DNA of 10,791 nt from JAUWQU01 sp964605095 (lineage in GTDB: Bacteria > Planctomycetota > Phycisphaerae > SM23-33), in contig CAZSBS010000166.1 in NCBI GenBank assembly GCA_964605095.1, positions 1 through 10,791 of the forward strand, read 5' to 3'. The translations under genes were made by a program, and so were the position numbers. Numbering within the stretch: the first letter of the stretch is position 1; each line of letters opens with the position of its first letter. The notes beneath the pieces are model-generated. The model was given only the letters and a program-made list of their open reading frames with translations. It searched no databases and had not been told where the DNA came from. Below are positions 1 to 6,823 of the stretch, one piece after another.

Positions 1-978
1 GACCACTGGCACGCGATCATCACGCTGGCGGCCCTGCGAAGCGGCAAGGACATCTACTGCGAGAAGCCGCTCACCCACAACATCCACGAGGCCGTCGAGG
101 TCATCAAGGCGGTCGACGCCAACAAGCGCATCCTGCAGACGGGTTCGATGCAGCGATCCATGAAGGAGTTCCGCGTGGCCTGCGAGCTGGTTCGCAACGG
201 CGCCATCGGCAAGCTTCAGCGGGTGGAGTGCAGTTTCGGCGACCCGGGCATTCCGTGCAACCTGCCGGAAGAGCCCATGGAGGCGGGGCTGGACTGGAAC
301 ATGTGGGTCGGGCCGGCGCCGATGCGCCCATACAACTCGGTGCTAAGCCCGAGGGGCGTTCACAGGCACTACCCGAACTGGCGCGGTTACCGCGAGTTCG
401 GCGGCGGCATGGTCACGGATTGGGGCGCCCATCACCTGGACATCGCCCAGTGGGGCCTGGGCATGGACAACAGCGGCCCGGTGGAGGTCCGCCCGCCCCA
501 AACGCCCGGCGCCAAGCGCGGCGCGACGCTCGTCTACGCAAACGGCGTAACAGTGATCCACAAGGACGGCTTCGGCGTGGACTTCTTCGGCACCGAGGGC
601 GAGGTGCAGGTCAATCGCGGGACATTCACCTTCTCCAGAGGCGGCAAGATGATCGCCAAGTTCACCGGCCGGGCTGACAAAACATCCTGCGGGGCCGAGG
701 TGCAGAAGGCGGAGAGGGAGTATCTGAAGGACGCGAAGGTCAAGCTCTACGTCAGTTCCTCACACGTCGACGATTTCCTGGCGCGGGTCAAGGATCGCTC
801 CAAGCCGATCTGCAGCGAGCAGGTGGGCGGCCGGTCTGCAATCTGCTGCCACCTGGTGAACCAGGTCTACTACCACGGCAAGCTCATCAAGTGGGACCCG
901 GCGAAGTTCGCTTTCACCGGCGGCACGGGCGATCCGAAGTGGTTGACCCGTGACTACCGCAGCCCCTGGACGGTCTAG
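1..978 (+). CDS. Gfo/Idh/MocA family oxidoreductase (5' end cut off by window)
   Basis: The frame is open from base 1 to the TAG at 976-978, giving 325 visible residues; the start lies left of the window. Near the beginning is the family hallmark DHWH...AALRSGKDIYCEKPL, whose EKP lysine belongs to the active site at the end of the NAD(P)-binding Rossmann domain. Most of that domain, with its GxGxxG motif, is therefore missing. Further on, GGGMVTDWGAHHLDIAQWGL is typical of the C-terminal substrate-binding domain of planctomycete-type members, where the Asp and His residues contribute to catalysis. These enzymes oxidise or reduce a hydroxyl/keto group on sugars, inositols or sugar derivatives using NAD(P); the exact substrate cannot be read here. 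Many planctomycete homologues carry a Tat signal, but that part is not visible. It is followed by about 170 bp and then the GH127 gene on the same strand, so a role in the same sugar pathway is plausible but inferred. Confidence 0.93.
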   Translation, partial: DHWHAIITLAALRSGKDIYCEKPLTHNIHEAVEVIKAVDANKRILQTGSMQRSMKEFRVACELVRNGAIGKLQRVECSFGDPGIPCNLPEEPMEAGLDWNMWVGPAPMRPYNSVLSPRGVHRHYPNWRGYREFGGGMVTDWGAHHLDIAQWGLGMDNSGPVEVRPPQTPGAKRGATLVYANGVTVIHKDGFGVDFFGTEGEVQVNRGTFTFSRGGKMIAKFTGRADKTSCGAEVQKAEREYLKDAKVKLYVSSSHVDDFLARVKDRSKPICSEQVGGRSAICCHLVNQVYYHGKLIKWDPAKFAFTGGTGDPKWLTRDYRSPWTV

Positions 979-1028
979 CAACGGCGTAAGTTTGAACGAT
1001 GACGCCGCCATCGCAACGGCCCTTCGGA

Positions 1029-1056
1029 TTGACTGCGCCTAGGGTCTATATTACAA
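1029..1056 (+). promoter_or_regulatory. possible promoter upstream of the GH127 gene
   Basis: The gap between the oxidoreductase stop and the GH127 gene is clearly more AT-rich than its surroundings. It contains TTGACT at 1029-1034, 16 bp before TTACAA at 1051-1056. An alternative -10-like TTTAAT lies at 1087-1092 without a convincing -35. The match to a sigma-70 promoter is weak, and planctomycete promoter consensus is poorly defined, so this is only a candidate for driving GH127 and sulfatase. Confidence 0.25.
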
Positions 1057-1134
1057 CGTATCAGTAACGTGAACTCCCGGCGGTTGTTTAATATGTGTCG
1101 GGGCTTTAGTGGCCCTGCTTTCTGAAGTCTGGCA

Positions 1135-1140
1135 AGAGGG
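1135..1140 (+). promoter_or_regulatory. ribosome binding site deciding the GH127 start
   Basis: AGAGGG sits 7 nt before ATG 1148. The alternative upstream GTG at 1109 and the downstream in-frame ATG at 1253 have no comparable purine-rich sequence in front. This favours 1148 as the start, which also gives the better signal peptide. Confidence 0.5.
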
Positions 1141-1147
1141 TCATGCT

Positions 1148-3274
1148 ATGTTAGTCCCGGAAAATCAGGCAAGATTGTCCACGCCGTTCGCGATCCGGCA
1201 CGCGTTTGCCGGGTGTTTTTATCGCTTTTGTTACTTCTTTGGAATATTGATCATGAGTTCTCTCGGGTCGAACTTCGCCGGCGCCGTCGAATTCCCCAAC
1301 GTCCCCCCGCTTCGCGGGCTGGAAGATGTGTCCAATCAGCAGGTGAAGCTTCGCGGCGGGTTCTGGGGTCCGCGGCTCAAGACACAGATCGACGTGACCA
1401 TCCCCCACTCGCTCGACTGCCTTGAGAAGGACGGTCACGTCACGAACTTCGACAAAGCGGCCAGCCAGGCCAAGGGCGAGCCGAGCGGGCACATGGCCTT
1501 TGACTCGGACCTTTACAAGGCCCTGGAGGGCGCGATGTACTGCCTGCAAAACAGCAACGACGACCAGTTGAAAAAGCGCGTCGACGGCATCCTCGACCGC
1601 ATCCTGGCCGCCCAGCAGAAGGATGGGTTCCTGATCGCGTACTTCATCCTTCGCGACAGCGACCAGCGTTGGGAGAACATGCGGCTGATGCACCAGTTGT
1701 ACAACGCTGGGCACTTCTTCGAGATGGCCGTCGAGCACTATCGGCTGACCGGGAAGACCAACGTCCTGGACGCGGCCAAGCGGTTTGCCGACCTCATCGA
1801 CACCGTCTACGGACCCGGCAAGCGGTACGATGTTTGCGGCCACGAGGAGGTCGAACTGGCACTGGTCAAGCTCTATCGCGCCACAGGCGAGCGCCGCTAC
1901 CTGGAGCTGGCGAGGTTCTTCCTGGACGAGCGCGGCTACGCGCACGGCACGGAGCGTAAGCCATTCGACCCGAACACCGCCGTCATGAAACCGATACCCG
2001 ACGGCCTGACCGGCCAGGACAAGGTCCGCGAGCTTCGCCGCGACCGCAACAGCGTACGCGACGGCCGGATGCAGGACCACAAGCCGCTGATCGAACAGGA
2101 AGGCGCCATTGGCCACGCCGTTCGGGCGGGATACGTGTACTCGGCCATGGCGGACATCGCGCGATTCATGGACGCTCCCAAGTACCAACAGGCGGTAGAG
2201 CGCATCTGGAACGACGTGGTCGCCCGCAAGATGTACATCACCGGCAGCATCGGCACAGCCCAGTACCACGACGAGGGCTTCGGCGACCCGTACCTGCTTC
2301 CCAACAGGACTTATTGCGAATCGTGCGCCAATATCGCCAACGCGCTGTGGCAGCATCGCATGAATCTGCTGACGGGCCAGGCCAAGTACGCCGACGTGAT
2401 GGAGCTGGCGCTCTACAACGGGGCGATCTCGGGAATCTCGCTTTCCGGCGACGGTTTCTTCTATCAGAACCCGCTGGCCAGCAAGGGCGGGCGGCGAAGT
2501 TCGTGGATCGGGCTTGCGTGCTGCCCGACAAACCTGGCGAGGATCATTCCGGAGGTCGGCGGGTTCGCCTACGCGGTCGCCAAGCAGCGGGCGTACGTCA
2601 ACCTCTACGTGGCGGGCGAGGCCTCGCTGAAGCTCGACAACGGCCCTGCCCTCAAGCTGGCCCAGCAGACCGAGTACCCGTGGAAGGGCCAAGTGCGATT
2701 GACGGTCACGCCGGAGAAACCGACTGAGTTTGAGTTGTGCCTGCGGATTCCCGGCTGGGCCTTGGGCCGGCCCGTGCCCAGCAACCTGTACCGCTTCGCC
2801 GATGCCGCCGCGGCGCCGATAGTGCTGAAGGTCAACGGCAAGCCCGCCGAGGCCGCACCCGCCGATGACGGCTACGTACACCTCCGGCGCCACTGGCAGG
2901 CGGGCGACGTGGTTGAACTGGACCTGCCCATGCCCGTCCGACGTGTGCTGGCAAACGAGAACGTCAAGGATGACCTGGGCAAGGTCGCCCTGATGCGCGG
3001 CCCGGTCGTCTACTGCCTGGAGGCGGTCGATCAGCCCGAGCTGGACGTCTCTCGCCTGACGCTGCCGCGAGAGACCAAGTTGACAGCGGAGCATCGAGCG
3101 GACCTGCTCGGCGGCGTTACCGTCATACAAGCCCGGATCCCATCCGGCGGTCAGAACCCTGTAACCGTGACTGCCGTGCCGTACTACGCCTGGGCCAACA
3201 GGGACAAGGCCGCAATGACGGTCTGGATCAACGAGGTTCCACCCGCCGGCAAGGCTGCCCCCGCCGGCAAGTAG
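1148..3274 (+). CDS. secreted GH127-type (DUF1680) glycosidase, probable beta-L-arabinofuranosidase
   Basis: From ATG 1148 the product is 708 residues. The N-terminus has basic residues, then a hydrophobic stretch (FCYFFGILIMSSLG) and a cleavage-like FAGA|VEF near residue 47, so export is likely. The body matches the DUF1680 (alpha/alpha)6-barrel family: FDSDLYKALEG, HQLYNAGHFFEMAVEHY and IGHAVRAGYVYSAMADIA are family-typical blocks. Catalytic residues known from HypBA1 (GH127) are present in order: an acid/base Glu in HDEGFGDPYLLPN (E376), the Zn-binding Glu-Ser-Cys in YCESCA (E391, C393), and the Cys-Cys pair in ACCPTN (C458, C459), the first being the expected nucleophile. A beta-rich C-terminal region follows. 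The family removes beta-L-arabinofuranose, though relatives (GH146, RG-II aceric acid hydrolases) use other linkages, so the substrate is inferred. The stop is 34 bp before the sulfatase ATG, suggesting co-transcription. The start region is AT-rich and contains a terminator-like hairpin. Confidence 0.9.
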   Translation: MLVPENQARLSTPFAIRHAFAGCFYRFCYFFGILIMSSLGSNFAGAVEFPNVPPLRGLEDVSNQQVKLRGGFWGPRLKTQIDVTIPHSLDCLEKDGHVTNFDKAASQAKGEPSGHMAFDSDLYKALEGAMYCLQNSNDDQLKKRVDGILDRILAAQQKDGFLIAYFILRDSDQRWENMRLMHQLYNAGHFFEMAVEHYRLTGKTNVLDAAKRFADLIDTVYGPGKRYDVCGHEEVELALVKLYRATGERRYLELARFFLDERGYAHGTERKPFDPNTAVMKPIPDGLTGQDKVRELRRDRNSVRDGRMQDHKPLIEQEGAIGHAVRAGYVYSAMADIARFMDAPKYQQAVERIWNDVVARKMYITGSIGTAQYHDEGFGDPYLLPNRTYCESCANIANALWQHRMNLLTGQAKYADVMELALYNGAISGISLSGDGFFYQNPLASKGGRRSSWIGLACCPTNLARIIPEVGGFAYAVAKQRAYVNLYVAGEASLKLDNGPALKLAQQTEYPWKGQVRLTVTPEKPTEFELCLRIPGWALGRPVPSNLYRFADAAAAPIVLKVNGKPAEAAPADDGYVHLRRHWQAGDVVELDLPMPVRRVLANENVKDDLGKVALMRGPVVYCLEAVDQPELDVSRLTLPRETKLTAEHRADLLGGVTVIQARIPSGGQNPVTVTAVPYYAWANRDKAAMTVWINEVPPAGKAAPAGK
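1193..1220 (+). terminator. terminator-like hairpin with T-tract inside the 5' end of GH127
   Basis: Positions 1193-1200 pair with 1207-1214 (8 bp including one G-T pair; core CCGGCA/TGCCGG) around a six-base CGCGTT loop. A TTTTT run at 1216-1220 follows at once. This is the classic shape of a rho-independent terminator, yet it lies within the open frame, over the signal-peptide codons. It may attenuate transcription of the GH127-sulfatase unit, or be fortuitous. No folding energy was computed. Confidence 0.4.
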
Positions 3275-3295
3275 AGTGGCGTTTCAGAAAGGCTC

Positions 3296-3301
3296 AGAGG
3301 A
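3296..3301 (+). promoter_or_regulatory. ribosome binding site deciding the sulfatase start
   Basis: AGAGGA lies 7 nt before ATG 3309. That ATG begins the MTQKNGLTRRDFL Tat leader, which supports it over the in-frame GTG at 3276 directly after the GH127 stop. Confidence 0.7.
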
Positions 3302-3308
3302 CGCCAAT

Positions 3309-4880
3309 ATGACTCAAAAGAACGGTCTTACGCGAAGGGACTTTCTAATGAAGACAGGCGCCACGGCCGGGCTGGTGGCGGCGGCCCTCGCGCCGGCTGG
3401 GCTGGGCGCGGCCGAGGCGGGCGGCGAGGCACAAACGGCAAACACGGCAAACACGGCAAAGAAGCCGAACGTCATCTACATCCTGGCCGATCAACTGCGA
3501 TACGAGTCCGTCGGCTACGCCGGGGACGCCAAGGCACGCACGCCCAACATCGACCGCATGGCGGCCGAGTCAGTCAACTTCCGCCAGTGCGTGTCCACCA
3601 TGCCGGTTTGCGCGGCCTACAGGGCGTCGCTTTTCACGGGCAAGTACCCGTCGAGCACGGGCATGGCCATCAACGAAATTCGCATGAATCCCAACCATCG
3701 CTGTCTTGGCCACGTGGTAACCGAGGCCGGGTACGAGACGGGCTACATCGGCAAGTGGCACCTTTGGGCCAACAACTCCAACCACGGCGCCATGAGCAGC
3801 TCCTACATCCCGCCGGATATGAGGAAATACCGCCTGGGCTGGGACGGGTTCTGGGCAGCGTACAACTTTAACCACCAGTATTACCATAACTTCTACTACA
3901 TGGACGAGCCGGCCAAGCACACGTACCCCGGCTACGAGCCCGACGGCCAGACCGACATGGCCATCGACTTCATCCGCAAGAATGCGGGCAAGGACAAACC
4001 GTTCTACCTGACGCTGTCGGTGGGCACGCCCCACGACCCGTGGAGCCCCAAGAACGTGCCCGAGAAGTACCTCGACATGTTCAAGGACGTGGAGTTCCCC
4101 CTGCCGGCAAGCTGGTCGGACACGCCCGATCCGTACATGGACCGCTGCACGGACCCCAAAAGGTGGCTGGAGTCCTGGAAGCCCAACATGCCCGGCTACC
4201 AGCGCGTGTACTACGCGATGACCGCCAACCTGGACCACAACGTCGGGCGGCTGATGCAGGCCGTCAAGGACGCCGGCATAGAGAAGGACACGATCATCGT
4301 CTTCACGTCCGATCACGGCGAGATGTTCGGCGCAAACTCGCGGGTCTATAAGCTGACGTTCTACGAACCGTCCTCACGTGTTCCGATGCTCATCCGCTGG
4401 CCCGGCAAGATCCCCGCCGGACAGGTCTCCGACGCCTGCATGGGCACGCCGGACATCATGCCCACGCTGCTGGGGCTGATGGGCCTGGGCATTCCCGACT
4501 CCGTCGAGGGGATGGACCTTAGCCCCCTGGCCAAGGGCCAAAAAGGCCCCGAGCCCGAGTTCGCATTCCTCCAAGGGCTGGGTCACACGTATCAGTGGAA
4601 TGATGGCTTCGAGTGGCGGGCCGTGCGAGACAAGCGGTTCACGTACGCCGTCTATCTGCGCGACAAGTCGGAACTGCTCTTCGACAACCAGTCAGACCCG
4701 CTCCAGATGAAGAACCTCGCGGCCGACCCAGCCCACAAGGAAACGCGGGACCGCCTTGGGGCCCAACTGGCCGGGAAGATGAAGGAACTCGGCGACACGT
4801 TCGAGAAATGCTCCTGGTATCGGGACCACTGGACGGACGGCAAGAGAAACATCATCGCCTCGGCCAGGGGCAAGTTCTGA
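3309..4880 (+). CDS. Tat-exported formylglycine-dependent sulfatase (S1 family)
   Basis: From ATG 3309 the product has 523 residues. It opens with a twin-arginine leader (TRRDFLMK followed by an Ala/Gly-rich hydrophobic stretch ending LGAAEA), so it is probably exported folded. A short Thr-Ala-Asn repeat links the leader to the catalytic core. The core starts with NVIYILADQLR (metal ligand D61; the usual second Asp is Gln62). C101 in PVCAAYRASLFTGKYPS fits the C-x-A-x-R site that is converted to formylglycine. GKWH, TPHDPW, TSDHGEMFG (D335, H336) and K348 before TFYEPSSRVPMLIRWPG complete the expected active site. LLFDNQSDPLQMKNLA is the usual C-terminal family block. Such enzymes hydrolyse sulfate esters, often on sulfated polysaccharides; the subfamily and substrate cannot be fixed by eye. 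The maturase (FGE) is not in the window. The gene follows GH127 by 34 bp, probably in one operon. Confidence 0.95.
   Translation: MTQKNGLTRRDFLMKTGATAGLVAAALAPAGLGAAEAGGEAQTANTANTAKKPNVIYILADQLRYESVGYAGDAKARTPNIDRMAAESVNFRQCVSTMPVCAAYRASLFTGKYPSSTGMAINEIRMNPNHRCLGHVVTEAGYETGYIGKWHLWANNSNHGAMSSSYIPPDMRKYRLGWDGFWAAYNFNHQYYHNFYYMDEPAKHTYPGYEPDGQTDMAIDFIRKNAGKDKPFYLTLSVGTPHDPWSPKNVPEKYLDMFKDVEFPLPASWSDTPDPYMDRCTDPKRWLESWKPNMPGYQRVYYAMTANLDHNVGRLMQAVKDAGIEKDTIIVFTSDHGEMFGANSRVYKLTFYEPSSRVPMLIRWPGKIPAGQVSDACMGTPDIMPTLLGLMGLGIPDSVEGMDLSPLAKGQKGPEPEFAFLQGLGHTYQWNDGFEWRAVRDKRFTYAVYLRDKSELLFDNQSDPLQMKNLAADPAHKETRDRLGAQLAGKMKELGDTFEKCSWYRDHWTDGKRNIIASARGKF
3432..3458 (+). repeat. three 9-bp tandem repeats in the sulfatase linker
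   Basis: Three in-frame 9-base units (caaacggca, then aacacggca twice) encode QTA-NTA-NTA between the Tat leader and the catalytic domain. A unit length divisible by three means copy-number change alters only linker length. Confidence 0.85.
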
Positions 4881-4926
4881 GCCTGCCACGGCGCTGCCGC
4901 GTGTTCGCCCGGAAGGCTTCGCCGAA

Positions 4927-4949
4927 CCGGCCCTGGCCGGATTCGCTTC
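4927..4949. terminator. possible bidirectional terminator between convergent genes
   Basis: CCGGCC at 4927-4932 and GGCCGG at 4935-4940 form a compact hairpin in the 69-bp gap between the sulfatase stop and the esterase stop. A moderately T-rich stretch (attcgcttcttatttc) follows on the plus strand. The stem is only 5-6 bp and the T-tract is broken, so this is a candidate chosen partly from its convergent position. Confidence 0.35.
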
Positions 4950-6491
4950 TTATTTCCCAGGCCGATCCGTTCGGAACGTCAGCGCAGGCAGGTGCGCGGA
5001 GTTGAAAAGGTTCGCCCAGGGATGGCTCCGGGCCCAGCCGTAGCGGACGTTGACGGGGGCCTGGACCTTGTCGCTCGACACGACCACGCACTGCCCGTCG
5101 ATCTTCCCCTCGGCCCACTGGTACGCCCCGTCGGCCCCGGCGACCTCGAAGCCCTGGAGCTTCTGGCCGTCCGGCACGGCCAGGCCGGCGGCGTGCGTGA
5201 ACTTCACGCGGATAGCCTTGCCCTCGACCGAGTGCGAGTCGTAGATCGGGCCGTAGAACTCGACTTCTTTGCCGTAGACGAATCCCATCGCCACCCGGCA
5301 CGCCCGCACCCCATAACCGGACTTGTTGGTCGGGTGAACACCCGAGCCAAGGTCGCCGGCGGAGGCCATCGCCGTGTTGGGATGCCGCATGATGCGAATG
5401 TGCAGTTCGCGGTACTCGCCGGCGTTGGCGGCGTTCGGATTGGCGGGCTGCGGGGCGAACTTCTCAGCCTTGCAGGTCACCGGGTCGTTGACATCCCACG
5501 CACAGCCCCCGCCGCTGGGCTTCTGGATGTAAAGGAACGGGAAGTCGCCCTGGCCCCACGTCTTCCGCCAGCCTTTTATCAGGGCGCCCATCATCGTGAA
5601 CTGGTCTATGGCAGCCACGGCCGTGCCGGACTCGCCCTGATCCCAAAGCACGCCGCGGATGGCGTAGGGCACTACCGGCTTGACGTGCGCGGCGTACAGG
5701 TCGCCTGCTTTGAACGGCCCCTGCGGCCGCCTGGGCGCCTTCTTGCCCTGGTCCTTGGCGGCCTTGGCGGCCTTCTCCCACTCAGCCAGCGCCTTGGCGT
5801 ACGCGGCCTGCTGCTCGGCCTTGTCGCCCGAGCCGATGCCGGCCTTCTTCAACAGCGCCTGGCTGGCCTCGTCGTCGGCGAGCATCTCGGGGCTCAGCCA
5901 CCGGCCCGAAGGCGTGCCGCCAACAGCGCCCACGACCAGGCCGAGCGGCACGTCCAACTCCTTCTGAAGCGGCAGGCCGAAGGAAAACAGCAGCGCCGAG
6001 AATCCAGTGATGTTGCCCGCCTCCGCCTGCTGCCAGCCGCCGCGGCTGTACAGCCGCAGCTTGGGATAAGGCCCGCCAGCGGCCATCGCCGTCAGGACGG
6101 GATCGTTCTTGGAGAACCCGCCCGCCCCCCCGGCCATGTTCGACTGGCCCGAGCCCAGCCAGACCTCGCCCACGACCACGTCGTCAAAGACGATCGGCTT
6201 GGCGCCGCCGCTGACGGTCATCTTGGCCGGCTCGCCGACCTTCATGGCATCCAGGCGCGCCACCCACTTGCCGTCCTTGTCCGCCTCGACCTGCTTTGTC
6301 TGATCGCGGAACGCGACGGTAACTTTCTCGCCCGGCCCGGCCGTGCCCCAGACTGGAACCGCCATGTCGCGCTGAAGGACCATGTGATCGCTGAACATCT
6401 TGTCAACGGCGACCTCGCCCGCGGCGAAACCGGCGAAAAGGCCGACGATAACCAGACACACTGCGGCATGTCTTGCGGTAACGTTCGTTAT
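4950..6491 (-). CDS. secreted sialate O-acetylesterase-like (SASA/SGNH) esterase
   Basis: Counted from position 6491 the product is 513 residues. The first 25 or so (TNVTARHAAVCLVIVGLF, then AGFAAG) form a good Sec signal peptide. FSDHMVLQRDMAVPVWGTAG is the usual N-terminal beta domain of the sialate O-acetylesterase family. GSGQSNM carries the catalytic Ser (S117), LWDQGESG is the middle block (commonly WYQGES), and DLGSGVHPTNK supplies the Asp/His (D380, H386). The family removes O-acetyl groups from sialic acids or from plant and algal polysaccharides; in this context a polysaccharide is likelier. A Lys/Ala-rich charged segment lies mid-protein. The start is odd: an AAGGAG ribosome site faces ATA at 6491, with no ATG, GTG or TTG at the right distance. 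Other in-frame options are TTG 6521, GTG 6590 and GTG 6461, none with a good ribosome site. The gene converges on the sulfatase. Confidence 0.88.
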   Translation of the reverse strand: MTNVTARHAAVCLVIVGLFAGFAAGEVAVDKMFSDHMVLQRDMAVPVWGTAGPGEKVTVAFRDQTKQVEADKDGKWVARLDAMKVGEPAKMTVSGGAKPIVFDDVVVGEVWLGSGQSNMAGGAGGFSKNDPVLTAMAAGGPYPKLRLYSRGGWQQAEAGNITGFSALLFSFGLPLQKELDVPLGLVVGAVGGTPSGRWLSPEMLADDEASQALLKKAGIGSGDKAEQQAAYAKALAEWEKAAKAAKDQGKKAPRRPQGPFKAGDLYAAHVKPVVPYAIRGVLWDQGESGTAVAAIDQFTMMGALIKGWRKTWGQGDFPFLYIQKPSGGGCAWDVNDPVTCKAEKFAPQPANPNAANAGEYRELHIRIMRHPNTAMASAGDLGSGVHPTNKSGYGVRACRVAMGFVYGKEVEFYGPIYDSHSVEGKAIRVKFTHAAGLAVPDGQKLQGFEVAGADGAYQWAEGKIDGQCVVVSSDKVQAPVNVRYGWARSHPWANLFNSAHLPALTFRTDRPGK

Positions 6492-6497
6492 GCGATT

Positions 6498-6503
6498 CTC
6501 CTT
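6498..6503 (-). promoter_or_regulatory. strong ribosome binding site facing an ATA codon
   Basis: On the minus strand AAGGAG is followed after 6 nt by ATA (6491-6489), which begins the signal-peptide reading frame. This is the best Shine-Dalgarno sequence seen by eye in the window and it fixes the expected start, yet the codon there is not a normal initiator. Confidence 0.6.
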
Positions 6504-6541
6504 CAGAGAAAGGGTATGCAAATGCCGCGACCGCCCCTGGC

Positions 6542-6591
6542 GGCCCGGCCCGGGTCCGACACAGGTCCGGCCCAGGCCCAGGTCCGACACA
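6542..6591. repeat. imperfect tandem duplication of about 28 bp
   Basis: GGTCCGACACA occurs at 6553-6563 and 6581-6591. On the minus strand each copy continues into GGGCC-rich sequence (TGTGTCGGACC-T-GGGCC-T-GGGCC against TGTGTCGGACC-C-GGGCC-GGGCC). The 28-bp spacing is not a multiple of three, and the GTG at 6590 lies inside the repeat. This argues that the frame upstream of the esterase signal peptide is not coding. Confidence 0.6.
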
Positions 6592-6603
6592 AGAGTTCAA
6601 CAT

Positions 6604-6615
6604 CCCGGCGCCGGG
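6604..6615. repeat. 12-bp GC palindrome
   Basis: CCCGGCGCCGGG is a perfect 12-bp palindrome in the gap between the esterase and the Bro-N remnant. It is short enough to be chance in GC-rich DNA, and no function is assigned. Confidence 0.4.
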
Positions 6616-6772
6616 CGGGTTTCGCGGCAATGGCGTGGGGCATCCACGGCGTTCACGGCCACGGGCGGGGGCTACTCCTAATCGGGCGCATCAGGCAGTT
6701 TGGGGGTGGGCTTGTCCGTGAGGTAGTTGCCTCTGGTGACCACTTTACGGCCTGACTTGGCCTCGAGCTGGC

Positions 6773-6789
6773 GGCGGGCGTTTCCCGCC
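6773..6789. repeat. small GC hairpin near the pseudogene junction
   Basis: GGCGGG at 6773-6778 and CCCGCC at 6784-6789 form a 6-bp stem with a 5-base loop. It falls within the second Bro-N fragment, just past the inferred deletion junction. Confidence 0.4.
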
Positions 6790-6823
6790 ACCGTCCCGCC
6801 TTGTAAGCCTTTTCGTCCGTTGA

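Noticed and set aside
982..1007. CGGCGT/ACGCCG inverted repeat after the oxidoreductase as a terminator
   Set aside because: The stem is 6 bp with a 14-base loop and no T-tract, so it is not distinguishable from chance in GC-rich DNA.
1109..1147. GTG 1109 as the start of the GH127 gene
   Set aside because: There is no ribosome site before it, and it adds residues ahead of an already complete signal peptide. ATG 1148 has AGAGGG at good spacing.
1151..3130. 659-codon open frame on the minus strand across the GH127 gene
   Set aside because: It is antisense to a gene with conserved catalytic motifs. Its translation has no recognisable domain and is Val/Arg/Gln-rich, as expected from the shadow of GC-rich codons.
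4992..6755. 587-codon open frame on the plus strand across the esterase
   Set aside because: It is a shadow of the esterase, whose GQSNM and HPTNK motifs are clear. The plus-strand product is low-complexity His/Arg/Leu-rich and runs on through the repeat-filled gap.
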